Source of the DNA: Glutamicibacter soli
GTDB lineage: Bacteria > Actinomycetota > Actinomycetes > Actinomycetales > Micrococcaceae
DNA length: 64,000 bases
Reading direction: 5' to 3'
Assembly (NCBI RefSeq): GCF_003309065.1
Contig: NZ_POAF01000004.1
Coordinates: forward strand, 290,136 to 354,135
Position numbers and translations under genes: made by a program. Positions 1 through 8,545 of the stretch are shown one piece after another. The stretch's first letter is position 1. Each line of letters opens with the position of its first letter. The notes under the pieces are model-generated. The model saw nothing but the letters and a program-made list of their open reading frames with translations, ran no database searches and was not told the origin of the DNA.

Positions 1-87
1 GGCGGAGAATGGCCGGCCTTCCTGGCGCACACCCCGAACGCCGATGAACTGAAACCACTTGAACTTGAAGTAGAAGGAGCACTCTAA
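1..87 (+). CDS. C-terminal end of an unidentified protein (partial)
   Basis: An open frame runs from the window edge to a TAA at 85-87 and gives 28 residues ending in LELEVEGAL. The final A of the stop codon is the first base of the thiolase ATG (TAATG), so this gene is translationally coupled to the thiolase and lies in the same operon. The tail is acidic and has no recognisable motif, so the family cannot be named from what is visible. Confidence 0.6.
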   Translation, partial: GGEWPAFLAHTPNADELKPLELEVEGAL

Positions 88-1307
88 TGGCAGAGGCAGT
101 TATTGTTTCAGCGGCGCGTTCGCCGATCGGCCGAGCCTACAAGGGCTCGCTGCGCGAAATGCGCGGCGACGACCTGGCCGCGCAGATGGTGCAGGCAGCG
201 CTCAGCGCGGTGCCGGAACTGGACCCGAACACCATCAACGACCTGATGATGGGCTGCGCGCAGCCAGCCGGCGAGCAGGGCTACAACATCGCCCGCATGG
301 TCGCCATGCAGCTGGGCCTGGACTCGGTTCCAGGCACCACCGTGCACCGCTACTGCTCGTCCTCGCTGCAGACCACCCGCATGGCATTCCACGCCATCAA
401 GGCCGGCGAAGGCGACGTCTTCATCTCCGCCGGCGTGGAAACCGTATCGCGCTTCGGACTGGGCAAGTCCGACGGCATGCCGGACACCAAGAACCCTGCC
501 TTCCTCGCGGCCATGGACCGCACGAAGGCGCTGAATGAGGATGCTTCCTCGCGCTGGAGCGACCCGCGCGCCAAGGGCGAGCTGCCGGACATATACATCG
601 CCATGGGGGACACCGCGGAGAATGTCGCCCAACTGCGCGGCGTCTCCCGCGAAGCCCAGGACGAATGGGCAGTGCGCAGCCAGAACCTCGCCGAAGCAGC
701 AGGGCTTCGCGGATTCTGGGAAAAGGACATCACACCGGTCACCCTGGGCGACGGCACCGTAGTGTCCACCGATGACGGACCGCGCGCCGGCGTGAAGCTG
801 GAGAAGCTCGCCACCATGGCCCCGGTATTCCGCGAACACGGGACCGTGACCGCTGCGAACTGCTGCCCGCTGAACGACGGTGCCGCAGCACTGGTGATCA
901 TGAGTGATACCAAAGCCAAGGAACTGGGCCTGAAGCCCCTGGCACGCATTGTGTCCACCGGCGTGGCCGCGATGACTCCCGAGCTGATGGGTCTGGGGCC
1001 GGTCGATGCAGTCAAGCGCGCCCTGGCCAACGCCAAGATGTCGATCAAGGACATGGACATCATGGAGCTCAACGAGGCCTTCGCCGCCCAGGTGCTGCCG
1101 TCCATCGACGACATCGGCATCGACCCGAACAAGGTCAACGTCAACGGCGGCGCGATCGCCTTGGGTCACCCGTTTGGCATGACCGGCGCCCGCATGACCA
1201 CCACCGCGATCCACGCGCTGCAGGAACGCGACGAGCAGTTCGCCGTGGAAACCATGTGCGTGGCCGGCGGCCAGGGCATGGCACTGGTGCTGGAGCGCTT
1301 GAACTAA
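87..1307 (+). CDS. Acetyl-CoA C-acyltransferase (thiolase)
   Basis: This 406-residue protein has the usual length for a degradative thiolase, which cleaves 3-ketoacyl-CoA with CoA. The nucleophilic cysteine is in HRYCSSSLQ near residue 90. The NEAFA motif, the catalytic histidine in GGAIALGHPFG and the C-terminal cysteine in CVAGGQG are all present. The ATG overlaps the upstream stop by one base. It is not the fadA6 orthologue, which lies at 12.7 kb, and its CSSS motif differs from the CQCGS type of steroid side-chain FadA5. It may act in general beta-oxidation or on a later C/D-ring intermediate. The chemistry is secure; the substrate is not. Confidence 0.9.
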   Translation: MAEAVIVSAARSPIGRAYKGSLREMRGDDLAAQMVQAALSAVPELDPNTINDLMMGCAQPAGEQGYNIARMVAMQLGLDSVPGTTVHRYCSSSLQTTRMAFHAIKAGEGDVFISAGVETVSRFGLGKSDGMPDTKNPAFLAAMDRTKALNEDASSRWSDPRAKGELPDIYIAMGDTAENVAQLRGVSREAQDEWAVRSQNLAEAAGLRGFWEKDITPVTLGDGTVVSTDDGPRAGVKLEKLATMAPVFREHGTVTAANCCPLNDGAAALVIMSDTKAKELGLKPLARIVSTGVAAMTPELMGLGPVDAVKRALANAKMSIKDMDIMELNEAFAAQVLPSIDDIGIDPNKVNVNGGAIALGHPFGMTGARMTTTAIHALQERDEQFAVETMCVAGGQGMALVLERLN

Positions 1308-1329
1308 CACCAATCCACGAGAACCGACA

Positions 1330-1376
1330 GAACCGCGCATGTCTGGGGAGGAAATTCCCGAGGCATGCGCGGTTCC
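1330..1376 (+). terminator. Rho-independent-type terminator after thiolase
   Basis: GAACCGCGCATG (1330-1341) pairs perfectly with CATGCGCGGTTC (1363-1374) across a 21-base loop, followed by CGTCTT. It starts 22 bases after the thiolase stop. Confidence 0.7.
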
Positions 1377-1479
1377 GTCTTCATGCAATAGCCCGGCCCT
1401 GCTTTTTGTGGTGATCCAAAGTCACGCTGAAGTTTTGTGGCTTTGAATCTATGGCAATTCAAGGTTCTTGCGAATACGG

Positions 1480-2424
1480 CTAACGCTGATCGCCAACGGG
1501 CTGCGGTAATACATCCTCGATCATTCTTGCCACGACAAGTAGATCCTTTTCGTAATTGCGAACAATTTTCCTCTTGACGTTCTGGAAATCACGGTAGTCA
1601 ATGATGAGCAGCGTCAATCCTTGCTCAGGAATCATTGTCGCCTTTTGGGCGTCATATAGCTTGCGCTGTTCACCGCGCAGGTGCCCCGATGCGGTGACCT
1701 TGTTGTCGAAGAATGGGACGGCTTCTGAGTGCTGTTTCTCGTGGTACTCGACCACGAGTCCCCTGTCTTCCCAATAGCCATCGACCGGGAGCGGCGCTCG
1801 GAGCCCGGTCTTTTTCGAAGGCAGTCCCAGAAGCCAATCGAATGTTTTCTGCTGCTCGCAACCAGAACCTAGCACTTCATTGCATAGTTTGAGTACGTAG
1901 TACTCATCGCTCTTTGCCCGTTTCGATGTCGGCTGCGGTTCGGGTGTGTACTTTGGTGGTTTGGGGAAATACCGGTCTGTTCCCGAATCCAACCCCCAAG
2001 CTTCGTCGAAGTCCCCGTAATCGCCGTAGGCGAAGGGTAGATCCGTAGGTTTGCTGACCTGGCTCATGAGTTGTGAAGACCAGTCCACGTAGGCGCGGTT
2101 TCCGGTGTCTTCGAAGCCACTTCGCTTCAGGGAAGGCATCGCATCGACAATGGCCTCGGCAACGTCGACGTGGCTCACATCGGCGGGGAATTGAATACAT
2201 TCGTTGAAGACATTTCCGTCGGCAGTTGTATACCGACATGACTCTTCCGCGTCGTAGGGAGCGCCAAACTCATCGCCGACGTGCCACTCGGTGACGTTGA
2301 AGATGATAATGCGTCAAGCGGTGCCCGAGGCATTCCATCCGGGCAAGATTCTCAAGCCCCGGTACCCGAGACGGTGAAGCAGCCTGACTGCTTCCAAAAT
2401 CCTGAGGGGGAGTTGCGGATCCAT
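1480..2424 (-). pseudogene. PD-(D/E)XK nuclease-like protein interrupted by an in-frame TGA
   Basis: The intact frame starts at ATG 2424-2422 behind AAGGAGG (2434-2428) and begins MDPQLPLRILEAVRLLHRLG. After 36 codons it meets a TGA at 2316-2314, then stays open in the same frame to the stop at 1480. The total would be 314 codons. The residue lost sits in NASGTA-stop-RIIIF, where a tryptophan would fit, so TGG to TGA is the likely change. The C-terminal half has LPVDGYW followed by LVVEYHEKQH, resembling the D...ExxxxQH core of Vsr/PD-(D/E)XK nucleases. A 232-residue fragment could start at GTG 2178, but no ribosome site precedes it. Function is inferred from fold-like motifs only. It sits alone between thiolase and ipdB. 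Confidence 0.7.
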
Positions 2425-2478
2425 TGTCCTCCTTGAAACTGTCTACTTATCGAATGTTCCCACGGAGTTCCGACACGT

Positions 2479-2523
2479 TAAAAGCCGGGCCGGGAAGCTG
2501 TGAAACAGCTCCCCGGCCCGGCT
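2479..2523 (-). terminator. Terminator of the ipdA-ipdB operon
   Basis: AGCCGGGCCGGG (2483-2494) pairs with CCCGGCCCGGCT (2512-2523), extended inward by AGCTG/CAGCT around a TGAAA loop. On the minus strand the stem is followed by TTTT. It lies 16 bases past the ipdB stop. Confidence 0.85.
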
Positions 2524-2538
2524 CGATCATTCGATTGA

Positions 2539-3306
2539 CTAGCCTACTGGCTGCGGTACCGGTACCTCACGATTGCGTACCGCGCGCGGGTCGATGACCT
2601 CGCGGATCAGGCGCAACTCCTCGTCGGTTGGCAGGCGCGTTTCCGGCGCGTTGGAGGCATCCAGCGGGAATCCGGTGTTGTCGGTGACTTCCTGCGGATC
2701 CACGCCCGGGTGCACCGAGAGCACCTTCACGCGGCCGTCCTCGTCGTAGCCGAGCACGGCGAGGTTGGTGATGATGACACCCAGATGGTGATGCTTGAGG
2801 CCGGCCGCCTTGGCGCGGTCGTTGCCCACGCCGGAGACCATGTCCACTGAAGGGACGAACAAGCGTGCGCTGTGGCGTGCAATCCAGTAGTCCACGCGGT
2901 GGTTGGCGGTATTGCCAGGCGCCCCGCGCACGCCGATGAGCTGGCGCTTCGGCTTGTCCCAGTCGCCGATCAGCGAAATGTTCTGGTTGCCGTACTGGTC
3001 GATCTGGCTCGCGCCCATGATGCTCTGGCGGCGGCCGGTGGCCACGATGTCGAAGATGCGGCGGAACGGAGCCCAGCCCTCGATGACACCGCCGGCGGAG
3101 GCCGGCTTGCCTAGTGGGGAGGCTTCGCTCATCATGAAGGCTTCGCCGTCGCTGAGGATGATGTCCGGCGAATGGGTCAGCTTGGCCAGGCGTGCGCCAA
3201 TGGATGGGACAATGCCCACCGCATGGGCGAGCAGCTCGCCGGATTCGCGGTAGATGTCCGAGCAGGCTGCAACGCAGATCTCGGCAATGGTGGCGTCGTT
3301 AGACAT
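2539..3306 (-). CDS. ipdB: COCHEA-CoA hydrolase beta subunit IpdB
   Basis: This 255-residue protein is the beta half of the IpdAB CoA-transferase-like hydrolase, which opens the last steroid ring (ring C of COCHEA-CoA) in HIP degradation. It begins MSNDATIAEICVAACSDIY and keeps the family features LSDGEA, MGASQIDQYGNQN and LSVHPGV. ATG 3306 is chosen because it matches the family N-terminus and overlaps the ipdA stop by 8 bases. The longer upstream frame overlaps ipdA deeply and looks non-coding. A paralogous pair lies at 18.5-20.1 kb. Terminated at 2.5 kb. Confidence 0.9.
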   Translation of the reverse strand: MSNDATIAEICVAACSDIYRESGELLAHAVGIVPSIGARLAKLTHSPDIILSDGEAFMMSEASPLGKPASAGGVIEGWAPFRRIFDIVATGRRQSIMGASQIDQYGNQNISLIGDWDKPKRQLIGVRGAPGNTANHRVDYWIARHSARLFVPSVDMVSGVGNDRAKAAGLKHHHLGVIITNLAVLGYDEDGRVKVLSVHPGVDPQEVTDNTGFPLDASNAPETRLPTDEELRLIREVIDPRAVRNREVPVPQPVG

Positions 3307-4171
3307 TGGCTTTCTCCTTTTCTGCGTGGAAGCGCTCGACGGCTGCATGGAATGCCGCCTCGTCGCCTGCCAGGAATTCTGCGGTGAAGGCATCCCACGC
3401 CGCCGGGTCCTTGGCGGATGCAGCGTAGTGCTTCTGGAAGACTTCGTCGCGGCCGTAGTCGGGCTCGCAGGTGGTGAAGTGCGCACCGCGCGGGGTCTCG
3501 ACGACGCCGGTGACGTACATGCGGCTGAGCATCAACGTGTGGTACGAACCTTCATCGAGCAGATTTTCGGTCGGAACGATCTTCTCGGTGCTCACGAAGG
3601 TGCGGTCGGCGGCCATTGCGTAGAGGTCGTCGAAGTACGGGTCCGGGCCCAGGAACTGGACGTTGCCGGCTGCGTCGGCACGGTTGACGTGGATCAGCGC
3701 GACATCCATGCGGATGGCCGGAACCGCAACGTACTCGTCGTCCGAATACGGAGACTTGACCGTCTTCAGATGCTTGTTGGCTGGCAGGACATCGGAGCCA
3801 AGACCTGCAAGGGTTGGCAGGAAGGACAGACGTGCGGCGCCGGCGCGCAGGCCGGTCACGAACATGCCCTCATCGTATTCCTGCAGCTCCAGCTCGCCGC
3901 GTTCACGGGCTGCCGTGAACAGAGGATCCAGCGGGATGCTGTCCAGGGTGACGAAGCCGTAGATCAGCTTCTTGACTTTGCCGGCTGCGACCAGCAATCC
4001 GACGTCCGGGCCGCCTAAGGAGACCACGGTCAGGTCCTTGACGTCGGTCCGCAACAGTTCGCGGACGAAGGCCATGGGCTTGCGCCGCGAGCCCCAGCCG
4101 CCGATGCCGATGGTCATTCCAGACTTGATGGACGCTACCGCGTCACTGAGTTCCAATCGCTTGTCAGGCAT
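3299..4171 (-). CDS. ipdA: COCHEA-CoA hydrolase alpha subunit IpdA
   Basis: This 290-residue protein begins MPDKRLELSDAV and contains SGMTIGIGGWGSRRKPM, the glycine-rich CoA-transferase family I signature, and the acidic DEG motif near residue 105 where the family's catalytic glutamate lies. The C-terminal GAHFTTCEPDYGRDE and QKHYA stretches resemble mycobacterial IpdA more closely than the paralogue at 19.3-20.1 kb does. It is the first gene of a two-gene minus operon with ipdB. A degenerate KstR2-type element lies 36 bases upstream at 4207-4222. Confidence 0.92.
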   Translation of the reverse strand: MPDKRLELSDAVASIKSGMTIGIGGWGSRRKPMAFVRELLRTDVKDLTVVSLGGPDVGLLVAAGKVKKLIYGFVTLDSIPLDPLFTAARERGELELQEYDEGMFVTGLRAGAARLSFLPTLAGLGSDVLPANKHLKTVKSPYSDDEYVAVPAIRMDVALIHVNRADAAGNVQFLGPDPYFDDLYAMAADRTFVSTEKIVPTENLLDEGSYHTLMLSRMYVTGVVETPRGAHFTTCEPDYGRDEVFQKHYAASAKDPAAWDAFTAEFLAGDEAAFHAAVERFHAEKEKANV

Positions 4172-4206
4172 TGGGTTTCCCTCATTTCTTCACCGAATAA
4201 TAAACC

Positions 4207-4222
4207 TAGCGCTCGCTTGGTT
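4207..4222. promoter_or_regulatory. Degenerate KstR2-like operator upstream of ipdA
   Basis: TAGCGCTCGCTTGGTT keeps the full right half (CTTGGTT) of the KstR2 box AAnCAAGnnCTTGnTT but has a poor left half. It is nearly the same as TAGCACTTGCTTGGTT at 20905, and both are preceded by CC, giving a shared CTAGCRCTYGCTTGGTT. Position upstream of ipdA supports a role. Confidence 0.45.
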
Positions 4223-4786
4223 GTAAGGCTAGCATGGATGAAATGAATTAGTCAGGGCAGTCCCATCGGTCAGCAACCGTGATGCATGTTGACTTGATTC
4301 ATGGTTCATGAGGTTCGCATCAGTGTGAAGCCTGCGGTCGCAACGTAGTTGCCCCAGTTTGGCCAGCTGCGGCAAGCGCTAGCAAGGTACCAAGCGGTGC
4401 TTGAATCCCGAGTAGACATTCCAACGTTGGTTGGGTCGGCCAAGCGATCTGCAGGCCGAACGGCTGGATCGAAGGAGGTGGCACGTCATCGCCCGTGAAA
4501 ACGTATTGGCATGTCCCGGACGATTTCTGCCGAGCCCGAGCTGGGCATTCTGTGCGGGACGGATCCGGAATTGCGAACATAATCCGCTTTTGCCCAAGAG
4601 TGGGTTCATTTCCTGCACTGCGGTTCATTCTCTTGGGTGCTCCGTTGTATTCATCTCCGTAGATTGCATCGCTGCGTGGCTGATCACGAGAAGTAGGCCA
4701 ATTGCCGAAATTATCTGGCCGACGGTTGCGTGTTTTGCCTGTGGAGAGTGCTGCCGGCGTGACGGAGAACAAACTACGATTTGCGC
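4223..4786. other. Intergenic stretch with no supported gene
   Basis: The 560 bases between the ipdA promoter and the next plus-strand gene have small overlapping frames on both strands, but none with a ribosome site or recognisable motif. The sequence looks less GC-rich than the flanking steroid genes. I see no terminator or repeat here. Confidence 0.4.
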
Positions 4787-5518
4787 ATGGGCAGAGGAAA
4801 AATTGCTTGGCTGGTGGCAGGAACACTGACGGTGTGTGGGCTGTTTTGGTTTTTTACGAGGCCTGCCGACTATGTAAACGGGGTGTTCCAATGGATGCAC
4901 CCCGGTGCTCAGGCATTGGCGGCGGTCGCACCCATTGGCACCTTGGTAGCTGTAGGCACGGCATCATTCCTCGCTTATCGAACACTTCGCTACAGGACCC
5001 GTGTTGACGACGCGGATCAATGGTGGAAACGAGCGCAATACGGAATCGATCTGGTTCACGGGACTGCCGCGCAGAAGGCTGCGGGGAGTGACCTCATCAA
5101 GACGCTTCTCGGTCCTTGGCTCAAAAACGCCGAGGACGGTGCCCCGGTGAAAAAGGCAAGGAAAGCGCGCAAGCGAGCCGGAGCCTACGGATGGCGGGTG
5201 TCGGAGGATGAGAAAGAGATGCTGAATCGAATTCTTCAAAGAGCTTTGGAAGGGAGCGCCCCGGACTCCCTGACCGACAAGGAGCTCGAAGAATTAGAAG
5301 CTAAGGAGAAAGAGGGTAAGAGATCGTGTGCCGCCCAGTTGGAGAACGCCGATCCAAGTGATGCGACGATAGAAACGTCAACTGCCAAAAACAAAACTTC
5401 TCAGCCGAATCATGGGTCCGGCCGTAGAATGAGCATGGGAGAGGAGGTAGCAGATGAGCCCAAAAAAGAAGGCGACGGATACGGATATTCAGCTGACGAC
5501 CAAGGCTCGCGTGGTTAA
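4787..5518 (+). CDS. Hypothetical two-TM membrane protein with charged cytoplasmic tail
   Basis: About 243 residues, not recognised. The N-terminus has a basic start, a membrane segment (about residues 6-24), a short loop and a second membrane segment (about 42-64, QALAAVAPIGTLVAVGTASFLAY). A WWKRAQYGIDLVHG segment and a highly charged, Lys/Glu-rich tail rich in low-complexity sequence follow. ATG 4787 is used; a TTG two codons earlier is possible and no strong ribosome site decides between them. The last 65 bases overlap the start of the next gene in another frame. The layout resembles membrane proteins of unknown function near mobile DNA, but nothing proves transfer. Confidence 0.55.
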   Translation: MGRGKIAWLVAGTLTVCGLFWFFTRPADYVNGVFQWMHPGAQALAAVAPIGTLVAVGTASFLAYRTLRYRTRVDDADQWWKRAQYGIDLVHGTAAQKAAGSDLIKTLLGPWLKNAEDGAPVKKARKARKRAGAYGWRVSEDEKEMLNRILQRALEGSAPDSLTDKELEELEAKEKEGKRSCAAQLENADPSDATIETSTAKNKTSQPNHGSGRRMSMGEEVADEPKKEGDGYGYSADDQGSRG

Positions 5519-5711
5519 ACTTGGGGACAATTACATTGTGCTCGGCCAGAACAATGAGCCACTGACTGCAAGGTATCCCGCTGACAGCTTTCGATACATA
5601 ACGGACGGGGCGAAGTCAGCCTACCAACTGGCTACCTTGGACGGTAAGAGGCCAAGCGACGCGATTATTGCCCTGGCAAATTACGTTCCTCCCGGACCAA
5701 GAACTGCATAA
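5454..5711 (+). CDS. Small hypothetical protein (85 aa)
   Basis: Not recognised. It starts at ATG 5454 behind a strong GGAGAGGAGG ribosome site and overlaps the 3' end of the upstream membrane-protein gene by 65 bases. The protein has a lysine-rich start (MSPKKK), then alternating hydrophobic residues (ARVVKLGDNYIVLGQ) suggestive of a small beta-rich fold. A clear terminator follows at 5715. Strong ribosome site plus terminator make it a likely real gene, possibly co-expressed with the upstream one. Confidence 0.6.
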   Translation: MSPKKKATDTDIQLTTKARVVKLGDNYIVLGQNNEPLTARYPADSFRYITDGAKSAYQLATLDGKRPSDAIIALANYVPPGPRTA

Positions 5712-5714
5712 CGA

Positions 5715-5740
5715 AAAGCCCCGCCAAATGACGGGGCTTT
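5715..5740 (+). terminator. Terminator after the 85-aa gene
   Basis: AAAGCCCCG (5715-5723) pairs perfectly with CGGGGCTTT (5732-5740) across an 8-base loop. Confidence 0.8.
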
Positions 5741-5778
5741 GTCGTAGTTAGAGGCGCTGTTGCCGGGGAAAGCCGGGG

Positions 5779-6240
5779 CTAGGCGCGGCCTCCTGGAGGG
5801 CCCAGGATCAGCATGACGGTGAAGATCAGTGCGACGCTCACGACTGCGATCACCGCGGTCAGGATTGGGCGGCCGACCATCCAGCGGAACAGGGTGTCAA
5901 TCCACTTGTCATCGTCCGGGTGATCGCTCTTGGTGGTGCGCCATTCGCCTTCCAGGCGTCCCTGCTTCTCCAAGCGGCGTTCATAGGGAATCGTCAGGTA
6001 AGGGACGATCGAGGTGGCTGCGGCAAGCACGATGGAGCGCTTGGTCCAGCGCTGGTTGATGCCGACGAGCACGCCGGTGGCAACGTAGGACAGGAACACG
6101 AAACCGTGCATGAATCCGGCAATGGAAACCGGCCAGTCGCCCACCTTCACGACGTACTTCAACAGCATGGCGATGATCAGAAGCGTCCAGGTGACAGCTT
6201 CGGCCCGGGCAACGATGCGGAATAGGGTGCGTGGTGACAT
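5779..6240 (-). CDS. DUF3817 family integral membrane protein
   Basis: From ATG 6240 the protein has 153 residues beginning MSPRTLFRIVARAEAVTWTLLIIAMLLKYV, the typical opening of DUF3817 membrane proteins. There are three N-terminal membrane segments, a charged cytoplasmic stretch (RRLEKQGRLEGEW) and a last hydrophobic helix near the C-terminus (PILTAVIAVVSVALIFTVMLIL). An upstream ATG at 6300 would add 20 residues with no family resemblance. The role is unknown, and it is probably unrelated to steroid breakdown. Confidence 0.75.
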   Translation of the reverse strand: MSPRTLFRIVARAEAVTWTLLIIAMLLKYVVKVGDWPVSIAGFMHGFVFLSYVATGVLVGINQRWTKRSIVLAAATSIVPYLTIPYERRLEKQGRLEGEWRTTKSDHPDDDKWIDTLFRWMVGRPILTAVIAVVSVALIFTVMLILGPPGGRA

Positions 6241-6364
6241 AACTTGATTTCTGTCCCTCGGGATTGCGAATAACTCGGTTCTCCGTTTAGAACCCACCAA
6301 AGTCTAACGGGTGCTCCTGTGTGCACAATTTGAACGATGGGCCGGCTATGGCTCCGGCATGAGG

Positions 6365-6415
6365 CAAAAAAAGACGCCATCCCGTCCGCCGAGAATCTGC
6401 GGCGGACGGGATGGC
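6365..6415 (-). terminator. Terminator of the acyl-CoA dehydrogenase operon
   Basis: GCCATCCCGTCCGCCG (6376-6391) pairs with CGGCGGACGGGATGGC (6400-6415), a perfect 16-bp stem. On the minus strand it is followed by a run of seven T (6366-6372), 20 bases past the stop at 6435. Confidence 0.95.
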
Positions 6416-6434
6416 TGCTGCGAGGCCGATGCGG

Positions 6435-7550
6435 TTAGGCCGCGGTCAGGCCCAGCAGTTCGCCGAGACGCTGGCGGTGCGTCCGGGCTTGCCCGAAGAG
6501 CTGGCTGGTGGCATGAGCGCGCTTGAAGACCAGCTGGGCATCGTGCTCCCAGGTGATGGCGATGCCGCCATGCAGCTGCACGCACTCCGCTGCGATGTGG
6601 TCCAGCGCGTCCGAGCACCAGGCCGCGGCGGATGCCGCACGCTGCGGCAGGTCGTCGGCTCCGGTGCCGGCGGACCATGCGGCGGCCCAGGCCGCGGTGC
6701 GCGCGGTCTCCACCTGCACCAGCATGTCGGCCATGCGGTGCTTGAGCGCCTGGAAGGATCCGATGGCGCGTCCGAACTGCTCGCGCTGCTTGGAGTATTC
6801 AACCGTCATGTCCAGTCCGCGCCGGGCGGTGCCCGCCTGCCAGCAGGCCAGCGACACCAGGGCGATGTCGCGGACCTTGGCCAGGGCGGCTTCGGCGTCC
6901 AGGGCCAGTGCGCGGGCCGGCACCTGGTCCAGGGTGTAGGTGGCGAAACGCAGGGTGGTGTCCACCGCAGGGGTGGAGATCCGCCCGATCGCTTCCGGAT
7001 CCAGGATCTCGAAGATGCCCGGTCCGTTCTCGGTCTGGGCCACGGCCAGCACCAGGTTGGCGCCCAATCCGTCGATCACCAGGGTTGCCTCGCCGTTCAG
7101 CACCCAGTCCTCGCCCTGCGGGGCGGCGGCAAGGTCGTTGGATGCGGGATCCCAGCGGCCCTTGGAGTCCGCCCAGGCGAGCGTGGCCAGGGTTTCGCCT
7201 TCGGCGATGCCCGGCAGCAGTCGCTCGCAGGCCTCGGTGTTCCCGGATTCGAGGATGGCCGCGGTGGCCAGCACGGCCGAGGAGAGCAGCGGGGACGGAG
7301 CCAGGTGGTAGCCGAGGGTCTCCAGGACCAGTCCGGTCTCCAGCCAGCCGCAGCCTGCCCCGCCGAATTCCTCCGGGATCGCCAGGGAGGCGACGCCGAT
7401 TTCCTGGGCGAGCACCTGCCACAGCTGCGGGTCGTAGCCGCGCTCGGATTCGGCCGCGCTGCGCACTGCCAGCGGGTCGGCATGGCGGGCCAGTACCGCG
7501 TGCAGGGTCTTGGCCAGTTCGTTTTGTTCGTCGGTTAATGAGAAGTCCAT
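6435..7550 (-). CDS. Acyl-CoA dehydrogenase, FadE32/33 type
   Basis: A 371-residue flavoprotein-type acyl-CoA dehydrogenase. It starts MDFSLTDEQNELAKTLHAVL at ATG 7550; a longer frame to 7673 runs into the upstream gene and is not used. The C-terminal domain has REQFGRAIGSFQALKHRMADM and LHGGIAITWEHD, where larger homologues have the flavin-contacting helices. The middle beta domain is divergent, as in the small subunits of heteromeric steroid dehydrogenases. It is last of four genes in a minus operon and follows its neighbour by 8 bases. By synteny with the mycobacterial fadE31-32-33 cluster it likely pairs with an adjacent subunit to desaturate a HIP-CoA-derived thioester. Confidence 0.85.
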   Translation of the reverse strand: MDFSLTDEQNELAKTLHAVLARHADPLAVRSAAESERGYDPQLWQVLAQEIGVASLAIPEEFGGAGCGWLETGLVLETLGYHLAPSPLLSSAVLATAAILESGNTEACERLLPGIAEGETLATLAWADSKGRWDPASNDLAAAPQGEDWVLNGEATLVIDGLGANLVLAVAQTENGPGIFEILDPEAIGRISTPAVDTTLRFATYTLDQVPARALALDAEAALAKVRDIALVSLACWQAGTARRGLDMTVEYSKQREQFGRAIGSFQALKHRMADMLVQVETARTAAWAAAWSAGTGADDLPQRAASAAAWCSDALDHIAAECVQLHGGIAITWEHDAQLVFKRAHATSQLFGQARTHRQRLGELLGLTAA

Positions 7551-7558
7551 GATGTCCT

Positions 7559-8545
7559 CTAGCTGGCAGGCGACAGGATCGCGGCGGGAGCCAGGATCGA
7601 CGCGGCGATGCGTGAACGGTGGTAGCGGCCGGTGCCCCAGGCCGAAGCCAGCGCGTGCACCCGGGTGAGCCACAGGCTCAGGTCGTGCTCCTGGGTGTAG
7701 CCGATGGCGCCGTGCACCTGCAGTGCGGTGCGGGCGGCCAGGATTGCGGCGTCCGAGGCGGCGACCTTGGCGGCGGACACGCTGCGTTCGCCGGCCGGGG
7801 TGCCCAGATCCAAGGCCGCGCCCTTGAGCAGCGGGCGGGCGAAGGTCAGCGCCACGCGGACGTTGGCCAGCTGGTGCTTCAGCCCCTGATATTCGCCAAT
7901 GACGCGGCCGAACTGCTCGCGCAGCTTGGCGTAGGCCACTGCCTCTTCCAGCAGGCGTTCGCCGGCGCCGAGCAGCATGGCGGCGCTGCCCAGAGTGGCG
8001 CGGTCGATGGCCAGCGCCACGGCCTGCGGATCCAGCGCGGCGGCCGGGCCGGCAGGGACCAGCTCATGCAGGGTACGGGCCGCGTCGATGGACTCCTGTC
8101 CTTCCCCTGCCCCGGCAGGGGTGATGGAATCCTCGGTGACGATGAACTGCTGCGAGCACAGCTGCGCATCCAGCGCGTAGGGCACGAAGCCCGGGATCGC
8201 GGCGGTGGCGATCACCGAGCCGTCAGCCAGGGATTCGCGCAGCGCTGGATCCACCAGATCCGGCAGCAATGCCGCGGATTCCAGGTAGGGGCCCGGGGCT
8301 GCGTGGTAGCCCAGACGCTCGAAGGCGACGATCAGGTCCACCGGGGTGCCGCCCATGCCGCCGTCGGCCTCGTCGATGCACAGGCCCAGCAGGCCGAGCT
8401 CGGCAAGCTGCTCCCACAGTGCGCGGGCCGGAGCCGCATCGCCTTCCGAGGCCGCGCGGGCCACGGCGGTGCCGCCCACGGATTCGATGACCTGGTCGAT
8501 GGCCTCGGCCAGCGCCCGCTGTTCCTCACTGATTACGAATTTCAT
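7559..8545 (-). CDS. Acyl-CoA dehydrogenase, small FadE32-type subunit
   Basis: A 328-residue acyl-CoA dehydrogenase-like protein, shorter than the usual 380-400. It begins MKFVISEEQRALAEAIDQV and has AYAKLREQFGRVIGEYQGLKHQ and LQVHGAIGYTQEHD, but its central beta domain is reduced. Such short chains form alpha2beta2 enzymes with a full-length partner in steroid degraders, the partner probably being encoded next door. ATG 8545 overlaps the upstream stop by 4 bases (ATGA), so the subunits are translationally coupled. Exact substrate is inferred from the cluster. Confidence 0.85.
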   Translation of the reverse strand: MKFVISEEQRALAEAIDQVIESVGGTAVARAASEGDAAPARALWEQLAELGLLGLCIDEADGGMGGTPVDLIVAFERLGYHAAPGPYLESAALLPDLVDPALRESLADGSVIATAAIPGFVPYALDAQLCSQQFIVTEDSITPAGAGEGQESIDAARTLHELVPAGPAAALDPQAVALAIDRATLGSAAMLLGAGERLLEEAVAYAKLREQFGRVIGEYQGLKHQLANVRVALTFARPLLKGAALDLGTPAGERSVSAAKVAASDAAILAARTALQVHGAIGYTQEHDLSLWLTRVHALASAWGTGRYHRSRIAASILAPAAILSPAS

